Below are positions 11,085-19,753 of a stretch of 43,795 nt of DNA, piece after piece (the first letter of the stretch is position 1; each line of letters begins with the position of its first letter). This stretch comes from an uncultured Pelagibacteraceae bacterium (GTDB lineage: Bacteria; Pseudomonadota; Alphaproteobacteria; Pelagibacterales; AG-422-B15). Made by a program: the position numbers and the translations under genes. Below the pieces are notes generated by a model, which saw only the letters and a list, made by a program, of their open reading frames with translations, made no database searches and was not told where the DNA came from. Where the stretch lies: contig CABYSM010000008.1 of assembly GCA_902521655.1 (NCBI GenBank), forward strand, positions 1-43,795, written 5' to 3'.

Positions 11085-12673
11085 TTATTTATAATTGAGT
11101 CAGACGCCTTTTCAGCAATCATTACTGTTGATGCGTTCAGATTACCCGTAATAATATTAGGCATAATTGATGCATCTATGACTCTCAATCCATCTATTCC
11201 GTATACTTTCAGTTCCTCGTCTACAACTGATAAATTGTCTTTACCCATTTTACATGTACATGATGGATGGTATGCAGTATCTCCTTTATCTCTTATAAAA
11301 TTATTCAGATCTTCATCATTGTTTATATCACTTCCTGGTGAGATTTCTTCTCCTCTATATTCATCGAATTCTTTTTGATTAAATATCTCCCTTGCAATTT
11401 TTATTCCTTCTCGCATTTCTCTAAGATCATGTTCAGTTTGCATGTAATTGAATTGGATTGAAGGCGCATCGTTTGGATTAGCTGATTTTAATTTTACTGA
11501 TCCTCTGCTAGTAGGTCGCATCGGTCCAACATGTGCTTGAAAAGCATGGCAGGTAGAGCTCTTTCTTCCATGATCTAAAACTAAAGATGGAAAAAAATGG
11601 AATTGCATATTTGGATAATCAGACATTTCATTGCTCCTCACAAATCCACCTGTTTCTAGATTAGAGTGTGCAGCAACACCCGTCTTAAACAAAAACCATT
11701 CAGCGCCTATCAATGCCATTTTTAACGGGTTCTGAGCGCTGTACAGTGTTACAGGCTTTTTACATTTATATTGAACATAGGTTTCAAGATGGTCTTGCAA
11801 GTTTTTTCCAACTCCCTCTAAACACTCTACTGGCTCAATGCTATATTTTGATAATTCATTTTCTGGACCAATTCCAGAAAGCATAAGTAGTTGAGGTGAA
11901 TTTATAGCCCCAGCAGAAAGCAGGACCTCTTTGCTTGAAAAATATTTTTTATTTTCACCATTCGCCTTGCATTCAACACCAACAGCTTTTTTATCCTCAA
12001 ATAGTATTTTATTTACAGTTACATTTGTTAATATCTCCAAGTTAGATCTGTGCTTTATTGGATGAAGATACGTAACGCTTGTACTTTGCCTCTTTCCATT
12101 AAAAATAGTTGTATCCATTAATCCAAAACCTTCTTGTCTTTCACCATTCATATCATTATTGATTTGATACCCAGCTTGTTGAGCAGCATTTAAATAAACT
12201 TGACTAAGAATATTGCCATTGGGCGATCTTGAAAGTTTTAATGGTCCCGACTCTCCTCGAAAATTTGAGTCTAAACCCTCAACTGACTCAGATTTTTTAA
12301 AATAGGGTAGAACTTTATCATAAGTCCAATCTGTTAAACCTAACTGTCCCCAGTTATCAAAATCTTTTGCATTGCCTCTTACATGAACCATGCCATTGTG
12401 TGAGGAACTTCCTCCCAACATCTTGCCTCTGGGGCAGAACATAGTCCTATTATGCATAAATTGCTCTGGCTCAGATTCATAAAGATAATTATATTTTGGA
12501 TCGTGCATTGTATAAAGCAGTGCTGCAGGCATTGCAGTCTTCCAAGTCTTGTCTGAAGGTCCAGATTCTATTAGCAGGACATTAATAGCTTTATTTGATG
12601 AAAGGCGATTGGCTAGTACACAACCAGCACTACCAGCTCCAATTATAATGTAATCAAAGTTATTTAATTTCAT
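11081..12673 (-). CDS. GMC-family FAD-dependent oxidoreductase, choline dehydrogenase (BetA)-like
   Basis: 530-residue flavoprotein of the glucose-methanol-choline family. The N-terminal ADP-binding fold IIIGAGSAGCVLANRL (~9-24) ends with a ribose-binding acid (LLIES). PRGKMLGGSSSHNGMVHVRGN matches the GMC signature 1 region as seen in BetA, and GAINSPQLLMLSGIGP is signature 2. The C-terminal active-site region has AYHPSCTCKMG with the catalytic His, and then a GNLNASTVMIAEKASD tail. It resembles BetA more than other GMC enzymes, so choline to betaine aldehyde is plausible in this betaine-rich neighbourhood, but GMC substrates are hard to predict and other alcohols remain possible. Confidence 0.8.
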   Translation of the reverse strand: MKLNNFDYIIIGAGSAGCVLANRLSSNKAINVLLIESGPSDKTWKTAMPAALLYTMHDPKYNYLYESEPEQFMHNRTMFCPRGKMLGGSSSHNGMVHVRGNAKDFDNWGQLGLTDWTYDKVLPYFKKSESVEGLDSNFRGESGPLKLSRSPNGNILSQVYLNAAQQAGYQINNDMNGERQEGFGLMDTTIFNGKRQSTSVTYLHPIKHRSNLEILTNVTVNKILFEDKKAVGVECKANGENKKYFSSKEVLLSAGAINSPQLLMLSGIGPENELSKYSIEPVECLEGVGKNLQDHLETYVQYKCKKPVTLYSAQNPLKMALIGAEWFLFKTGVAAHSNLETGGFVRSNEMSDYPNMQFHFFPSLVLDHGRKSSTCHAFQAHVGPMRPTSRGSVKLKSANPNDAPSIQFNYMQTEHDLREMREGIKIAREIFNQKEFDEYRGEEISPGSDINNDEDLNNFIRDKGDTAYHPSCTCKMGKDNLSVVDEELKVYGIDGLRVIDASIMPNIITGNLNASTVMIAEKASDSIINN

Positions 12674-12715
12674 GAAATGATTTTATCAAATATTATATTT
12701 ATAGTACAACATTAG

Positions 12716-13615
12716 ATGATGTTAAAAAACCTAAATCCAAGTTTAGCAATAGTATTATCTACTTTGCTTTGGGGCACATGGTGGTATCCTTTGCGTTTAT
12801 TAAATGAGTATGCAAACAATAATGCGATACCACTAACATTAAGCTTTATGCTTGCTGGCTTTTTTCTTTTAAGTTTCTCACTTCGAAACGTACATTTATT
12901 AACAAAAAAAAATATAATACTTACAATAGTTGCAGCGACCGCAGGTGCGGCCGCAATGTGTCTATACAATGAAGGATTGTTACGTGGTAACGTAGCAAGG
13001 ATTTTAATATTTTTTTATCTTACGGCTGTGTGGAGTACAATTATTGAGATCATATTTTTAAGAACTCCTTTAACTATATACAGGGCCTTTTCCATAGCAG
13101 CCGGATTCACGGGTCTTTTTATTATAACAGGGCTGGACAAAGGTAATATTTTGCCAACTTCTCTCGCTGATTTATTCGGTATAACCTCTGGTTTTTTGTG
13201 GTCAGTTTGTGCAACTATAATCAGAATTAATAAGGAATTGGACGTTAACTTTGGGACTTCAATCTTCATACTCATAGGGGGATTATTTGTTATCATTGCA
13301 ACTCTTTTGCCTGATGGACAAGTACTCACAGGTTTCAATACTGAGATAATATCTAATACTTATATAATAATTTTGATATTTGCTTTTATTTGGTTGCTTC
13401 CTGGATATTGGCTTATTACTTTCGGCCAAGATCAAGTAGATCCAGGTAGGGCTGGTATTCTACTAATGTTTGAAGTTGTTATTGGCATAATATCCGCGTA
13501 TCTTTTAGCCAATGAAATTATTACAATGAGAGAATTTATTGGTGCGGTATTTGTTATGAGTGCCCCATTGATTGAGATATATGCTGGAAATAAATTATAT
13601 AAATCAGTAGCTTAG
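12716..13615 (+). CDS. EamA/DMT-superfamily transporter
   Basis: 299-residue integral membrane protein with about ten hydrophobic helices in two repeats, the layout of drug/metabolite (DMT, EamA) permeases. Early features are SLAIVLSTLLWGTWWYPLR and the second repeat starts near LADLFGITSGFLWSVC. The family exports or imports small metabolites, amino acids or amines; the sequence does not show which. It is divergent from the GMC gene across 42 bases and lies 102 bases upstream of proX on the same strand, so it may be regulated with the quaternary-amine genes. The specific substrate is unknown. Confidence 0.8.
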   Translation: MMLKNLNPSLAIVLSTLLWGTWWYPLRLLNEYANNNAIPLTLSFMLAGFFLLSFSLRNVHLLTKKNIILTIVAATAGAAAMCLYNEGLLRGNVARILIFFYLTAVWSTIIEIIFLRTPLTIYRAFSIAAGFTGLFIITGLDKGNILPTSLADLFGITSGFLWSVCATIIRINKELDVNFGTSIFILIGGLFVIIATLLPDGQVLTGFNTEIISNTYIIILIFAFIWLLPGYWLITFGQDQVDPGRAGILLMFEVVIGIISAYLLANEIITMREFIGAVFVMSAPLIEIYAGNKLYKSVA

Positions 13616-13717
13616 AATTTTCCTATAAACTATTAAAATTTCCCCCTTTTTACCTAGATAGTAGGATGGATATATGTTTCAATTGATCATACAAAAAATA
13701 AAAAATGGGAGTTATGA

Positions 13718-14734
13718 ATGAGTTTATTCTCTAGAAAATCGGTTATTGCAATATTCCTTATAGGTTTTGCGATGATCTTTGCTGTCAGTTGTGACAGAAA
13801 TCAAGAAGTTTCTGACTGTGGTACCATTTCGGTTGCTGAAATGGATTGGGCATCAGCAGAAATGTTTGCTAATTTAGATAAAGTTGTTTTAGAAAAGGGA
13901 TTTGGATGTGATGTCGAGTTAGTCCCTGGTTCAACACAACCAACAACTGCGTCAATGGTTTCTAAAGGGGAGCCAGATGTTGCGCCTGAAATGTGGGCAA
14001 ATGCGAATAGAATTGAACTTGATAAAGCTGTTGATGAAGGCAAGCTTCATTATGGTGCTATGGTTCTTTCAAGTTATGGTGAAGAAGGCTGGTGGATTCC
14101 TCAGTATTTAGCTGACGCTAATCCTGACATTCAGACTGTTGAGGATGCGCTTGCTAGACCTGAATTATTTCCACACCCTGAAGGTGGTGACGGAGCTCTT
14201 CATACTTGTCCGTCTGGTTGGAACTGTCAAATAAGTACTGGCAATTTGTTTAAGGCGTTTGAAGCAGAGTCTAAAGGCTTTAGACTTGTTGACCCTGGTT
14301 CTGGAGCTGGTTTAGATGGTTCGATTGCTGAAGCGTATAATAAAAAACAAGGTTGGATGGGTTATTATTGGGCCCCAACAGCAATTCTTGGAAAGTATCC
14401 AATGAAAAGACTAGATTTTGGAGTTCCGTTTGATGCTGATGAATGGGCTAATTGTACATCTCAAGACTGTGGAGATCCAAAAAAGAATTCTTGGGTTTTA
14501 TCTGAGGTATTCACTTACGTAACAGATCGCTTTAAAAATCAAGCGGGCAGTGGTGCCATGGACTATATGGAGAAGCGAGCGTTACCAAACACAACTGTTA
14601 ACGAAGTGTTAGCTTGGATGGCAGATCAACAAGCCTCTGGTGAGGATGCTGCACTATACTTCTTAAAAAATTATAGTGAGTGGCATGATTGGGTTGATGC
14701 TGATACGCGTAAACTAATAGAAGCAGCTATATAA
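13718..14734 (+). CDS. proX: Glycine betaine/proline-type ABC transporter substrate-binding lipoprotein
   Basis: 338-residue periplasmic binding protein of the OpuAC family. The signal peptide ends in an AVSC lipobox with Cys25, so the mature protein is probably tethered to the inner membrane. The mature part is rich in Trp and Tyr (EMDWAS, PEMWANA, EGWWIPQY, GWMGYYWAP), as expected for an aromatic cage that holds a trimethylammonium group. A good GGGAG ribosome-binding site lies before the ATG. It is followed by a strong terminator hairpin and then proW and proV. Glycine betaine, carnitine, butyrobetaine, choline or trimethylaminoethylphosphonate are all possible ligands. Confidence 0.88.
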   Translation: MSLFSRKSVIAIFLIGFAMIFAVSCDRNQEVSDCGTISVAEMDWASAEMFANLDKVVLEKGFGCDVELVPGSTQPTTASMVSKGEPDVAPEMWANANRIELDKAVDEGKLHYGAMVLSSYGEEGWWIPQYLADANPDIQTVEDALARPELFPHPEGGDGALHTCPSGWNCQISTGNLFKAFEAESKGFRLVDPGSGAGLDGSIAEAYNKKQGWMGYYWAPTAILGKYPMKRLDFGVPFDADEWANCTSQDCGDPKKNSWVLSEVFTYVTDRFKNQAGSGAMDYMEKRALPNTTVNEVLAWMADQQASGEDAALYFLKNYSEWHDWVDADTRKLIEAAI

Positions 14735-14745
14735 CAGCTGATAAC

Positions 14746-14778
14746 AGCGGGCTAATTTCTTTTTAGCCCGCTTTTTTT
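14746..14778 (+). terminator. Intrinsic terminator between proX and proW
   Basis: Ten-base perfect inverted repeat: AGCGGGCTAA at 14746-14755 pairs with TTAGCCCGCT at 14763-14772 across a 7-base loop. A run of seven T (14772-14778) follows. It sits between the proX stop and the proW start within a 47-base gap. It would end most proX transcripts and let a fraction read on into proW-proV, giving more binding protein than membrane complex. It is the clearest rho-independent terminator I found in the window. Confidence 0.88.
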
Positions 14779-14781
14779 AAG

Positions 14782-15678
14782 ATGAACTTGATAGAATTTT
14801 TTACTTCATTCCCTGAAATGAGCTCTGAAAGTCTAAGACTTTTTAAAAAGTCAGTTGATGGCGCTTATAGAAGTTTTTCTGCAAAATACGGTGATGCTAT
14901 AGAAGCTGTTTTTGATCCAGTTCTTTACTTCTTAGTTTGGTTTGAGAAGCTTCTGCATAATTCACCCTGGCCTCTTGTAATACTTGCTCTACTGGGCTTA
15001 GTATATCTTGGCAGTAGAAGCATTTACCTGACTATAGGATCATTATTTGCGTTTTTGTTCATTGGTTACTTTGGAATGTGGGATGATACTATGTCTACAG
15101 TAAGTATCATTGGTGTTTGTACTGCGCTGACTATTGGATTTGGAATTCCTGTTGGTATCCTTATGTCTGGTAGCGATAGAGCAAGAGCAATGATTACCCC
15201 AATATTGGATATCATGCAAACCATGCCAAGCTTTGTTTACCTTATTCCTGTTGTTATGTTACTAGGTATTGGAAAAATTCCAGGATTACTGGCTGTTATT
15301 ATTTATGCAATACCTCCAGTGATTAGACTCACTGATTTAGGAATAAGAGAAGTCAATAAAGAGGTACTAGAAGCAGCTGATGCCTTTGGAGCTAACAGAA
15401 TGCAAAAACTATTTCGAGTACAGCTCCCTTTAGCCCTGCCTACAATTTTTGCTGGGATTAATCAAACAATTATGATGGCGTTAGCCATGGTTGTGATTGC
15501 TTCAATGATTGGTGTTAAGGGTCTCGGTCAACCAGTTTTAAAGGCAATAACTAATCAATACTTTACAATGGGATTACTTAATGGTTTAGCCATCGTCGCA
15601 CTAGCAATTATATTTGATAGAGTATCTCAATCTTATGGTAAAAGAATGCAGCAGCATAGAGCAGGTGCTAATGAGTGA
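14782..15678 (+). CDS. proW: Glycine betaine/proline-type ABC transporter permease
   Basis: 298-residue inner-membrane permease with about six to seven hydrophobic helices. The EAA-loop that contacts the ATPase is visible (EAADAFGANRMQKLFRVQLPLALP region, ~196-219), as is the GIPVGILMSGS and MQTMPSFVYLIPVVMLLGIG stretch typical of ProW/OpuAB. It starts 3 bases after the terminator's T-run and ends overlapping the proV start by 8 bases. Together with proX and proV it makes a complete importer for quaternary ammonium compounds. Confidence 0.93.
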   Translation: MNLIEFFTSFPEMSSESLRLFKKSVDGAYRSFSAKYGDAIEAVFDPVLYFLVWFEKLLHNSPWPLVILALLGLVYLGSRSIYLTIGSLFAFLFIGYFGMWDDTMSTVSIIGVCTALTIGFGIPVGILMSGSDRARAMITPILDIMQTMPSFVYLIPVVMLLGIGKIPGLLAVIIYAIPPVIRLTDLGIREVNKEVLEAADAFGANRMQKLFRVQLPLALPTIFAGINQTIMMALAMVVIASMIGVKGLGQPVLKAITNQYFTMGLLNGLAIVALAIIFDRVSQSYGKRMQQHRAGANE

Positions 15679-16696
15679 AGTTAAAATCAAAATTGAAAAT
15701 CTATATAAAATATTTGGACCTAGGGCCAAAGAGTACACTGATAAAGTAAAAAGTGGGATTGATAAAGATGAACTTCTCGCAAAATATAATCATGTGTTGG
15801 GACTGGACAATATAAATTTAGATATAAAAGAACAATCTATTCAAGTTGTGATGGGTTTGTCTGGTTCAGGAAAATCAACTCTTATTCGTCATATTAATCG
15901 TTTGATAGAGCCAACAGAAGGAACGGTATTGGTTGACGGAGAAGATATAACTAAACTGAACAAAGCAGATTTACTTGAGTTTAGAAGAAATAAAACAGGC
16001 ATGGTATTTCAAAGATTTGCTCTTTTTCCTCATCATAACATATTAGACAATGTTCAATTTGGACTAAGTATAAAAAATTTAGACAAATCAGAGTCGAAGG
16101 ACAAAGCAATGTATTGGATTGAAAAAGTAGGACTTACAGGGTTTGAAAATAAATTTCCAAATCAACTATCAGGTGGCATGCAGCAAAGAGTTGGGCTAGC
16201 TCGAGCACTTGCGATAGATCCAGATATTCTATTAATGGATGAAGCATTTAGCGCACTGGACCCGCTTATAAGGACAGATATGCAAGACCAGCTTCTAGAT
16301 TTACAAAAAAATCTAAAAAAAACAATTATTTTTATAACTCATGATTTAGATGAGGCTCTTAAATTAGGCGATAGAATTGCCATCCTTAATGGCGGAAAAC
16401 TTGTTCAAGATGGTAACGCCGAAGAAATCCTACTCAATCCTGCTGATGACTATGTTTCCAATTTCGTAAAAGATGTAAACCGAATTAAAGTATTAAAAAT
16501 TGGATCTATTATGAACATAGATGGAAATATCAATGAGTCTAATCCATCAGTAATGGTCGATGAAAGTATTGAAAACTGTCTACCAACTATGCTTGAAAGT
16601 GAGTCGGGTCTTAATGTACTCGATAATGATAAAAATTTTGTGGGTGTTATTTCTAAGAATAATATTGCTGAAATCTTGAGAAGATCTAAGGATTAA
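15671..16696 (+). CDS. proV: Glycine betaine/proline-type ABC transporter ATP-binding protein
   Basis: 341-residue ATPase of the betaine importer. Walker A GLSGSGKST (~61-69), signature LSGGMQQRVGLARA, Walker B ILLMDEAFSALD and the H-loop THDLDEA are intact. The C-terminal ~65 residues look like a single CBS-type regulatory repeat, shorter than in OpuAA. The open frame extends upstream to 15614, but I chose ATG 15671: it gives the usual ProV N-terminus (MSEVKIKIENLYKIFG), is preceded by a GCAGGTG ribosome-binding site, and overlaps the proW stop by only 8 bases. The 3' end overlaps the convergent dioxygenase gene by 11 bases. Confidence 0.93.
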   Translation: MSEVKIKIENLYKIFGPRAKEYTDKVKSGIDKDELLAKYNHVLGLDNINLDIKEQSIQVVMGLSGSGKSTLIRHINRLIEPTEGTVLVDGEDITKLNKADLLEFRRNKTGMVFQRFALFPHHNILDNVQFGLSIKNLDKSESKDKAMYWIEKVGLTGFENKFPNQLSGGMQQRVGLARALAIDPDILLMDEAFSALDPLIRTDMQDQLLDLQKNLKKTIIFITHDLDEALKLGDRIAILNGGKLVQDGNAEEILLNPADDYVSNFVKDVNRIKVLKIGSIMNIDGNINESNPSVMVDESIENCLPTMLESESGLNVLDNDKNFVGVISKNNIAEILRRSKD

Positions 16697-17828
16697 TTTT
16701 ATTTAGAAAGTTAAGTCTTCCTATTATTTCATCTCTATCAATATAATATCCCTGCAGGTGTCTTTCACCAGAATTAGCATCATATTCTTTTCGACCGTGA
16801 AGCACCCTTCTATTATTAAAACTGAATATATCTCCAGCTTTAAGTTTGAAATTTATTTCAAATATTGGATCGTGAAGTAAGGCAATTAGTTTTCGGTAAG
16901 CTTCATAAAACTTGTCCATTTGGTCGGGAACGCAGTCCATAACTCCCATATAAGCAACACTAAATCTTATGTCATTAAAATCATTATTGTGATCTAAGGA
17001 AAATAGAGGCTTATGCATTACCCTTATAGCATTTGAAGTATAATCTCTATTTACAAATTTAACAGGAGTTTCCAAGAGAGTTTCAAAGAATTCAGTAAAA
17101 TTTTCTTTCATATAACTAGCAACTTTAAATCCATCGACTGCGACAGACTCACCTCCAGTGGCATTGTTAATCAGACAATGCAAGAATTGATATCCTGGTG
17201 CTATTTCATAGTATGGGAGATCCAAATGATTTCTTAACGCGGCTGCGGTATAAGCAGAATTATTTGGATTAGGAATATCAATAACTTCAAAAGGTGTTTT
17301 AAAAAATGTTTCTCTATGGTGACTAATATTAGCAATTACATCAAATCCAGACTCCTTTTCTGTAGGCGCGTTTTTCACAATAGAAATGCCTTTGTAGTGA
17401 AGTTGCTCAAGCCACTTTTTTATTCCATCATCTCCACTAATAATTTCTTCATAGTCTATTTGAATGTCTTCAAAATTTGACTCCATGCTTTGATCCCATA
17501 GAAAATATGGTGATATATATTTTTTTTTACTGTTAAGTGTATAGCAATTATGTCTTAGCCAATCATTGCCATAGTAACTTGTATGATCACCCTCACTCCA
17601 TTCAATCTCAAGCTCACCTTTATCATTTACTTTATAAGACTTTGGATGAATATCATCTGTAACTGTTAGTAGGTTGAAAGTTCTCTCTCTTGCAGTTGGA
17701 TGAACCTCTGATGGACAATTATCTCTTAGCCATAAAAAATTAAACTTACTTTGTTCACCATCACTCCAATCAACAAGTATTGATTTATCATTCTTTTTCA
17801 ACGACGATATAGATGGATTATGACTCAT
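16686..17828 (-). CDS. Gamma-butyrobetaine dioxygenase-like 2OG-Fe(II) oxygenase (BBOX family)
   Basis: 380-residue non-heme iron, 2-oxoglutarate-dependent oxygenase. Residues ~15-100 form the N-terminal DUF971-type domain of gamma-butyrobetaine hydroxylases; the rest is a TauD-like catalytic fold with iron ligands His201-x-Asp203 (NHLDLPYYE) and His344 (RVLHGR) and a 2-oxoglutarate-binding Arg near 356. It is encoded directly after carnitine dehydrogenase and BKACE, so hydroxylation of gamma-butyrobetaine to L-carnitine is the best fit. In the N-terminal domain the usual CxCxxC zinc ligands read C38-P-S40-E-V-H43, with a His at 82. Trimethyllysine dioxygenase is the main alternative. Confidence 0.85.
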   Translation of the reverse strand: MSHNPSISSLKKNDKSILVDWSDGEQSKFNFLWLRDNCPSEVHPTARERTFNLLTVTDDIHPKSYKVNDKGELEIEWSEGDHTSYYGNDWLRHNCYTLNSKKKYISPYFLWDQSMESNFEDIQIDYEEIISGDDGIKKWLEQLHYKGISIVKNAPTEKESGFDVIANISHHRETFFKTPFEVIDIPNPNNSAYTAAALRNHLDLPYYEIAPGYQFLHCLINNATGGESVAVDGFKVASYMKENFTEFFETLLETPVKFVNRDYTSNAIRVMHKPLFSLDHNNDFNDIRFSVAYMGVMDCVPDQMDKFYEAYRKLIALLHDPIFEINFKLKAGDIFSFNNRRVLHGRKEYDANSGERHLQGYYIDRDEIIGRLNFLNKINP

Positions 17829-17831
17829 AAA

Positions 17832-18803
17832 TTATTTAAAATTATTGTATTTCCTATCCCAATTTGGAAACTTATCTTTTTGATTTTTATTTAAAGTTTT
17901 CATAATTTCAATCAAAAATAAATCTCTTTGTTCCTCAAGCTCTTGGATATTAAACTTTCCAGCCTGTTTTTTTGTTCCAGAAACCATTGCTTTTTTTAGT
18001 TTATTCGTCAATTCAGGAGCTTTCAACTTAGTCCAAGGTAGTTTTAGAGCAGGACCAAATTGCTCCAGCATATGTTTCATTCCAGTTTCTCCACCAGCTA
18101 AATGAAATGTCAAACAAACCCCCATAAAAGCCCATCTTAATCCAGGACCATAGACAATAGCATCATCAACTTCCTCAGTTGATGCTACGCCATCATTTAT
18201 TATATGCAAGGCCTCACGCCATAAAGCTTCTTGAAGTCTGTCTGAAATGTATCCTTCAATTTCTTTTTGAACAATAAGCGGTCGCATTCCAATATGTTCA
18301 TATAATTTTTTTAATTTTTTAACATTTGTATGACTAGTTTTTTTACCAGCTACAATCTCCACAAGAGGCAATAAGTATACTGGATTAAATGGATGTCCGA
18401 TTAAAACTCTTTCAGGAAATTTGCAGGCGGATTGAATTTTTGATGGTAGTAATCCAGAAGAACTAGATGCAATTATAACATTTTTGGGAATTATATTATC
18501 AATTGTTTTTAGAATATTTTTTTTTATTCTTTCACTTTCAGGCGCATTTTCCTGAACAAAGGTTGTTTCATGTAAAGCATCATTCAAATTAGTAAAAACA
18601 TTTAGATTCTTCAATGAAGCGTTTTTATTTAAACCTAACTTTTTAAGACTTTTAAAGGCAGTCTGAATATTTTTTTTTAATTTTTCTAGAGACTCTTTAT
18701 TGGGGTCATAAGCTTTAACAACATAACCTTTAGCAAGAAATCGTGCCGCCCATCCAGCGCCAATTACGCCTGTTCCAATAATCGAAACAATCTTTCTTTT
18801 CAA
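17832..18803 (-). CDS. lcdH: L-carnitine dehydrogenase (3-hydroxyacyl-CoA dehydrogenase family)
   Basis: 323-residue NAD-dependent dehydrogenase that oxidises L-carnitine to 3-dehydrocarnitine. The Rossmann motif [18 protein letters not shown] (~10-27), the catalytic GHPFNP (His137) and the [20 protein letters not shown] helix are clear. The segment [26 protein letters not shown] separates this group from ordinary 3-hydroxybutyryl-CoA dehydrogenases and matches carnitine dehydrogenases. No thioesterase domain is fused at the C-terminus, unlike some carnitine dehydrogenases. It overlaps the BKACE gene by four bases and is three bases ahead of the dioxygenase, so the three form a tight operon. 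Confidence 0.88.
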   Translation of the reverse strand: MKRKIVSIIGTGVIGAGWAARFLAKGYVVKAYDPNKESLEKLKKNIQTAFKSLKKLGLNKNASLKNLNVFTNLNDALHETTFVQENAPESERIKKNILKTIDNIIPKNVIIASSSSGLLPSKIQSACKFPERVLIGHPFNPVYLLPLVEIVAGKKTSHTNVKKLKKLYEHIGMRPLIVQKEIEGYISDRLQEALWREALHIINDGVASTEEVDDAIVYGPGLRWAFMGVCLTFHLAGGETGMKHMLEQFGPALKLPWTKLKAPELTNKLKKAMVSGTKKQAGKFNIQELEEQRDLFLIEIMKTLNKNQKDKFPNWDRKYNNFK

Positions 18804-19684
18804 CTTTTTAATCCAAGTTTGATTCTTGCTTCATCAGGACCCATTACATTCGAGCCTAAATTATTTATTATTGTACCAGCCTTCTCAACAAGTGATCCAT
18901 TTGTTGCATAAACACCTTTTTCTAAATAAAGATTATCTTCAAGACCAACTCTAACATTGCCTCCTAATAATACTGCTTGCGCTACCATTGGCATTTGATT
19001 AATTCCAATTCCAAAAGCTCCCCAGTTACTTCCTTCAGGTACCATATCAACCATATTCTTCATTGAACCGGTAGTCGCAGGCGCACCGTACGGTATACCT
19101 AAACAAATTTGAAACAATGAAGGCTGATCTAGCAATCCTTCCTCTAACATCTGGTTTGCAAACCACAAATGACCTGTATCAAAGACTTCTAGTTCAGGTT
19201 TAACTCCTAATTCTTTAATTCTCTTAGCGCCAATTCTTAGTTGTTCTGGGGTTCCAACATAGATCATATTTCCATCACCAAAATTTAGAGTACCGCAATC
19301 TAAGGAACATATATCTGGCAATAGTTCTTCAACGTGACTTAGTCTTTCAAGTGCATTTACAAAATCTGTATTCGAACCAAAGTTTAATAAATCATCTTCT
19401 GGACCAATTTCTATATCTCCTCCCATTCCACTTGTGAGATTAATTATCACATTCGTTCCACTATCTTTAATTCGACTAACTACTTCCTTATAGAGTTCAT
19501 TATCTCGGGATCCCTGTCCAGTTTCAGGATTTCTGACATGAATATGGGCTATAGCGGCTCCAGCATTAGCTGCCTCAATAGAGGCATCAGCTATTTGTTG
19601 AGGAGTAACAGGAATATTAGGATGCTTTCCAACTGAGTCCCCCGATCCGGTAACTGCACAAGAAATGATAACATTTTTATTCAT
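18800..19684 (-). CDS. Beta-keto acid cleavage enzyme (BKACE, DUF849), probable dehydrocarnitine cleavage enzyme
   Basis: 294-residue zinc-dependent enzyme of the DUF849/BKACE family, which exchanges the acyl part of a beta-keto acid onto acetyl-CoA and releases acetoacetate. The [10 protein letters not shown] motif carries the zinc ligands His47 and His49, and VRVGLEDN near residue 255 is the second conserved site. Next to carnitine dehydrogenase, its expected substrate is 3-dehydrocarnitine, giving betainyl-CoA plus acetoacetate. It is first in the minus-strand operon BKACE-lcdH-dioxygenase and is divergent from the aldehyde dehydrogenase gene across 69 bases. Another beta-keto acid is possible but less likely here. 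Confidence 0.88.
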   Translation of the reverse strand: MNKNVIISCAVTGSGDSVGKHPNIPVTPQQIADASIEAANAGAAIAHIHVRNPETGQGSRDNELYKEVVSRIKDSGTNVIINLTSGMGGDIEIGPEDDLLNFGSNTDFVNALERLSHVEELLPDICSLDCGTLNFGDGNMIYVGTPEQLRIGAKRIKELGVKPELEVFDTGHLWFANQMLEEGLLDQPSLFQICLGIPYGAPATTGSMKNMVDMVPEGSNWGAFGIGINQMPMVAQAVLLGGNVRVGLEDNLYLEKGVYATNGSLVEKAGTIINNLGSNVMGPDEARIKLGLKS

Positions 19685-19753
19685 AAGACAATGAAGTTAC
19701 AATATTAAAAAGAATTTACAATTTGAATAGTATAGTATGTAATAAAAAACAAA

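Noticed and set aside
13616-13717. Riboswitch upstream of proX
   Set aside because: The 102-base leader has no convincing stem set; only a ribosome-binding site is visible.
15614-15670. Upstream extension of the proV reading frame
   Set aside because: The 19 extra codons lie inside proW; ATG 15671 has a ribosome-binding site and matches the usual ProV N-terminus.
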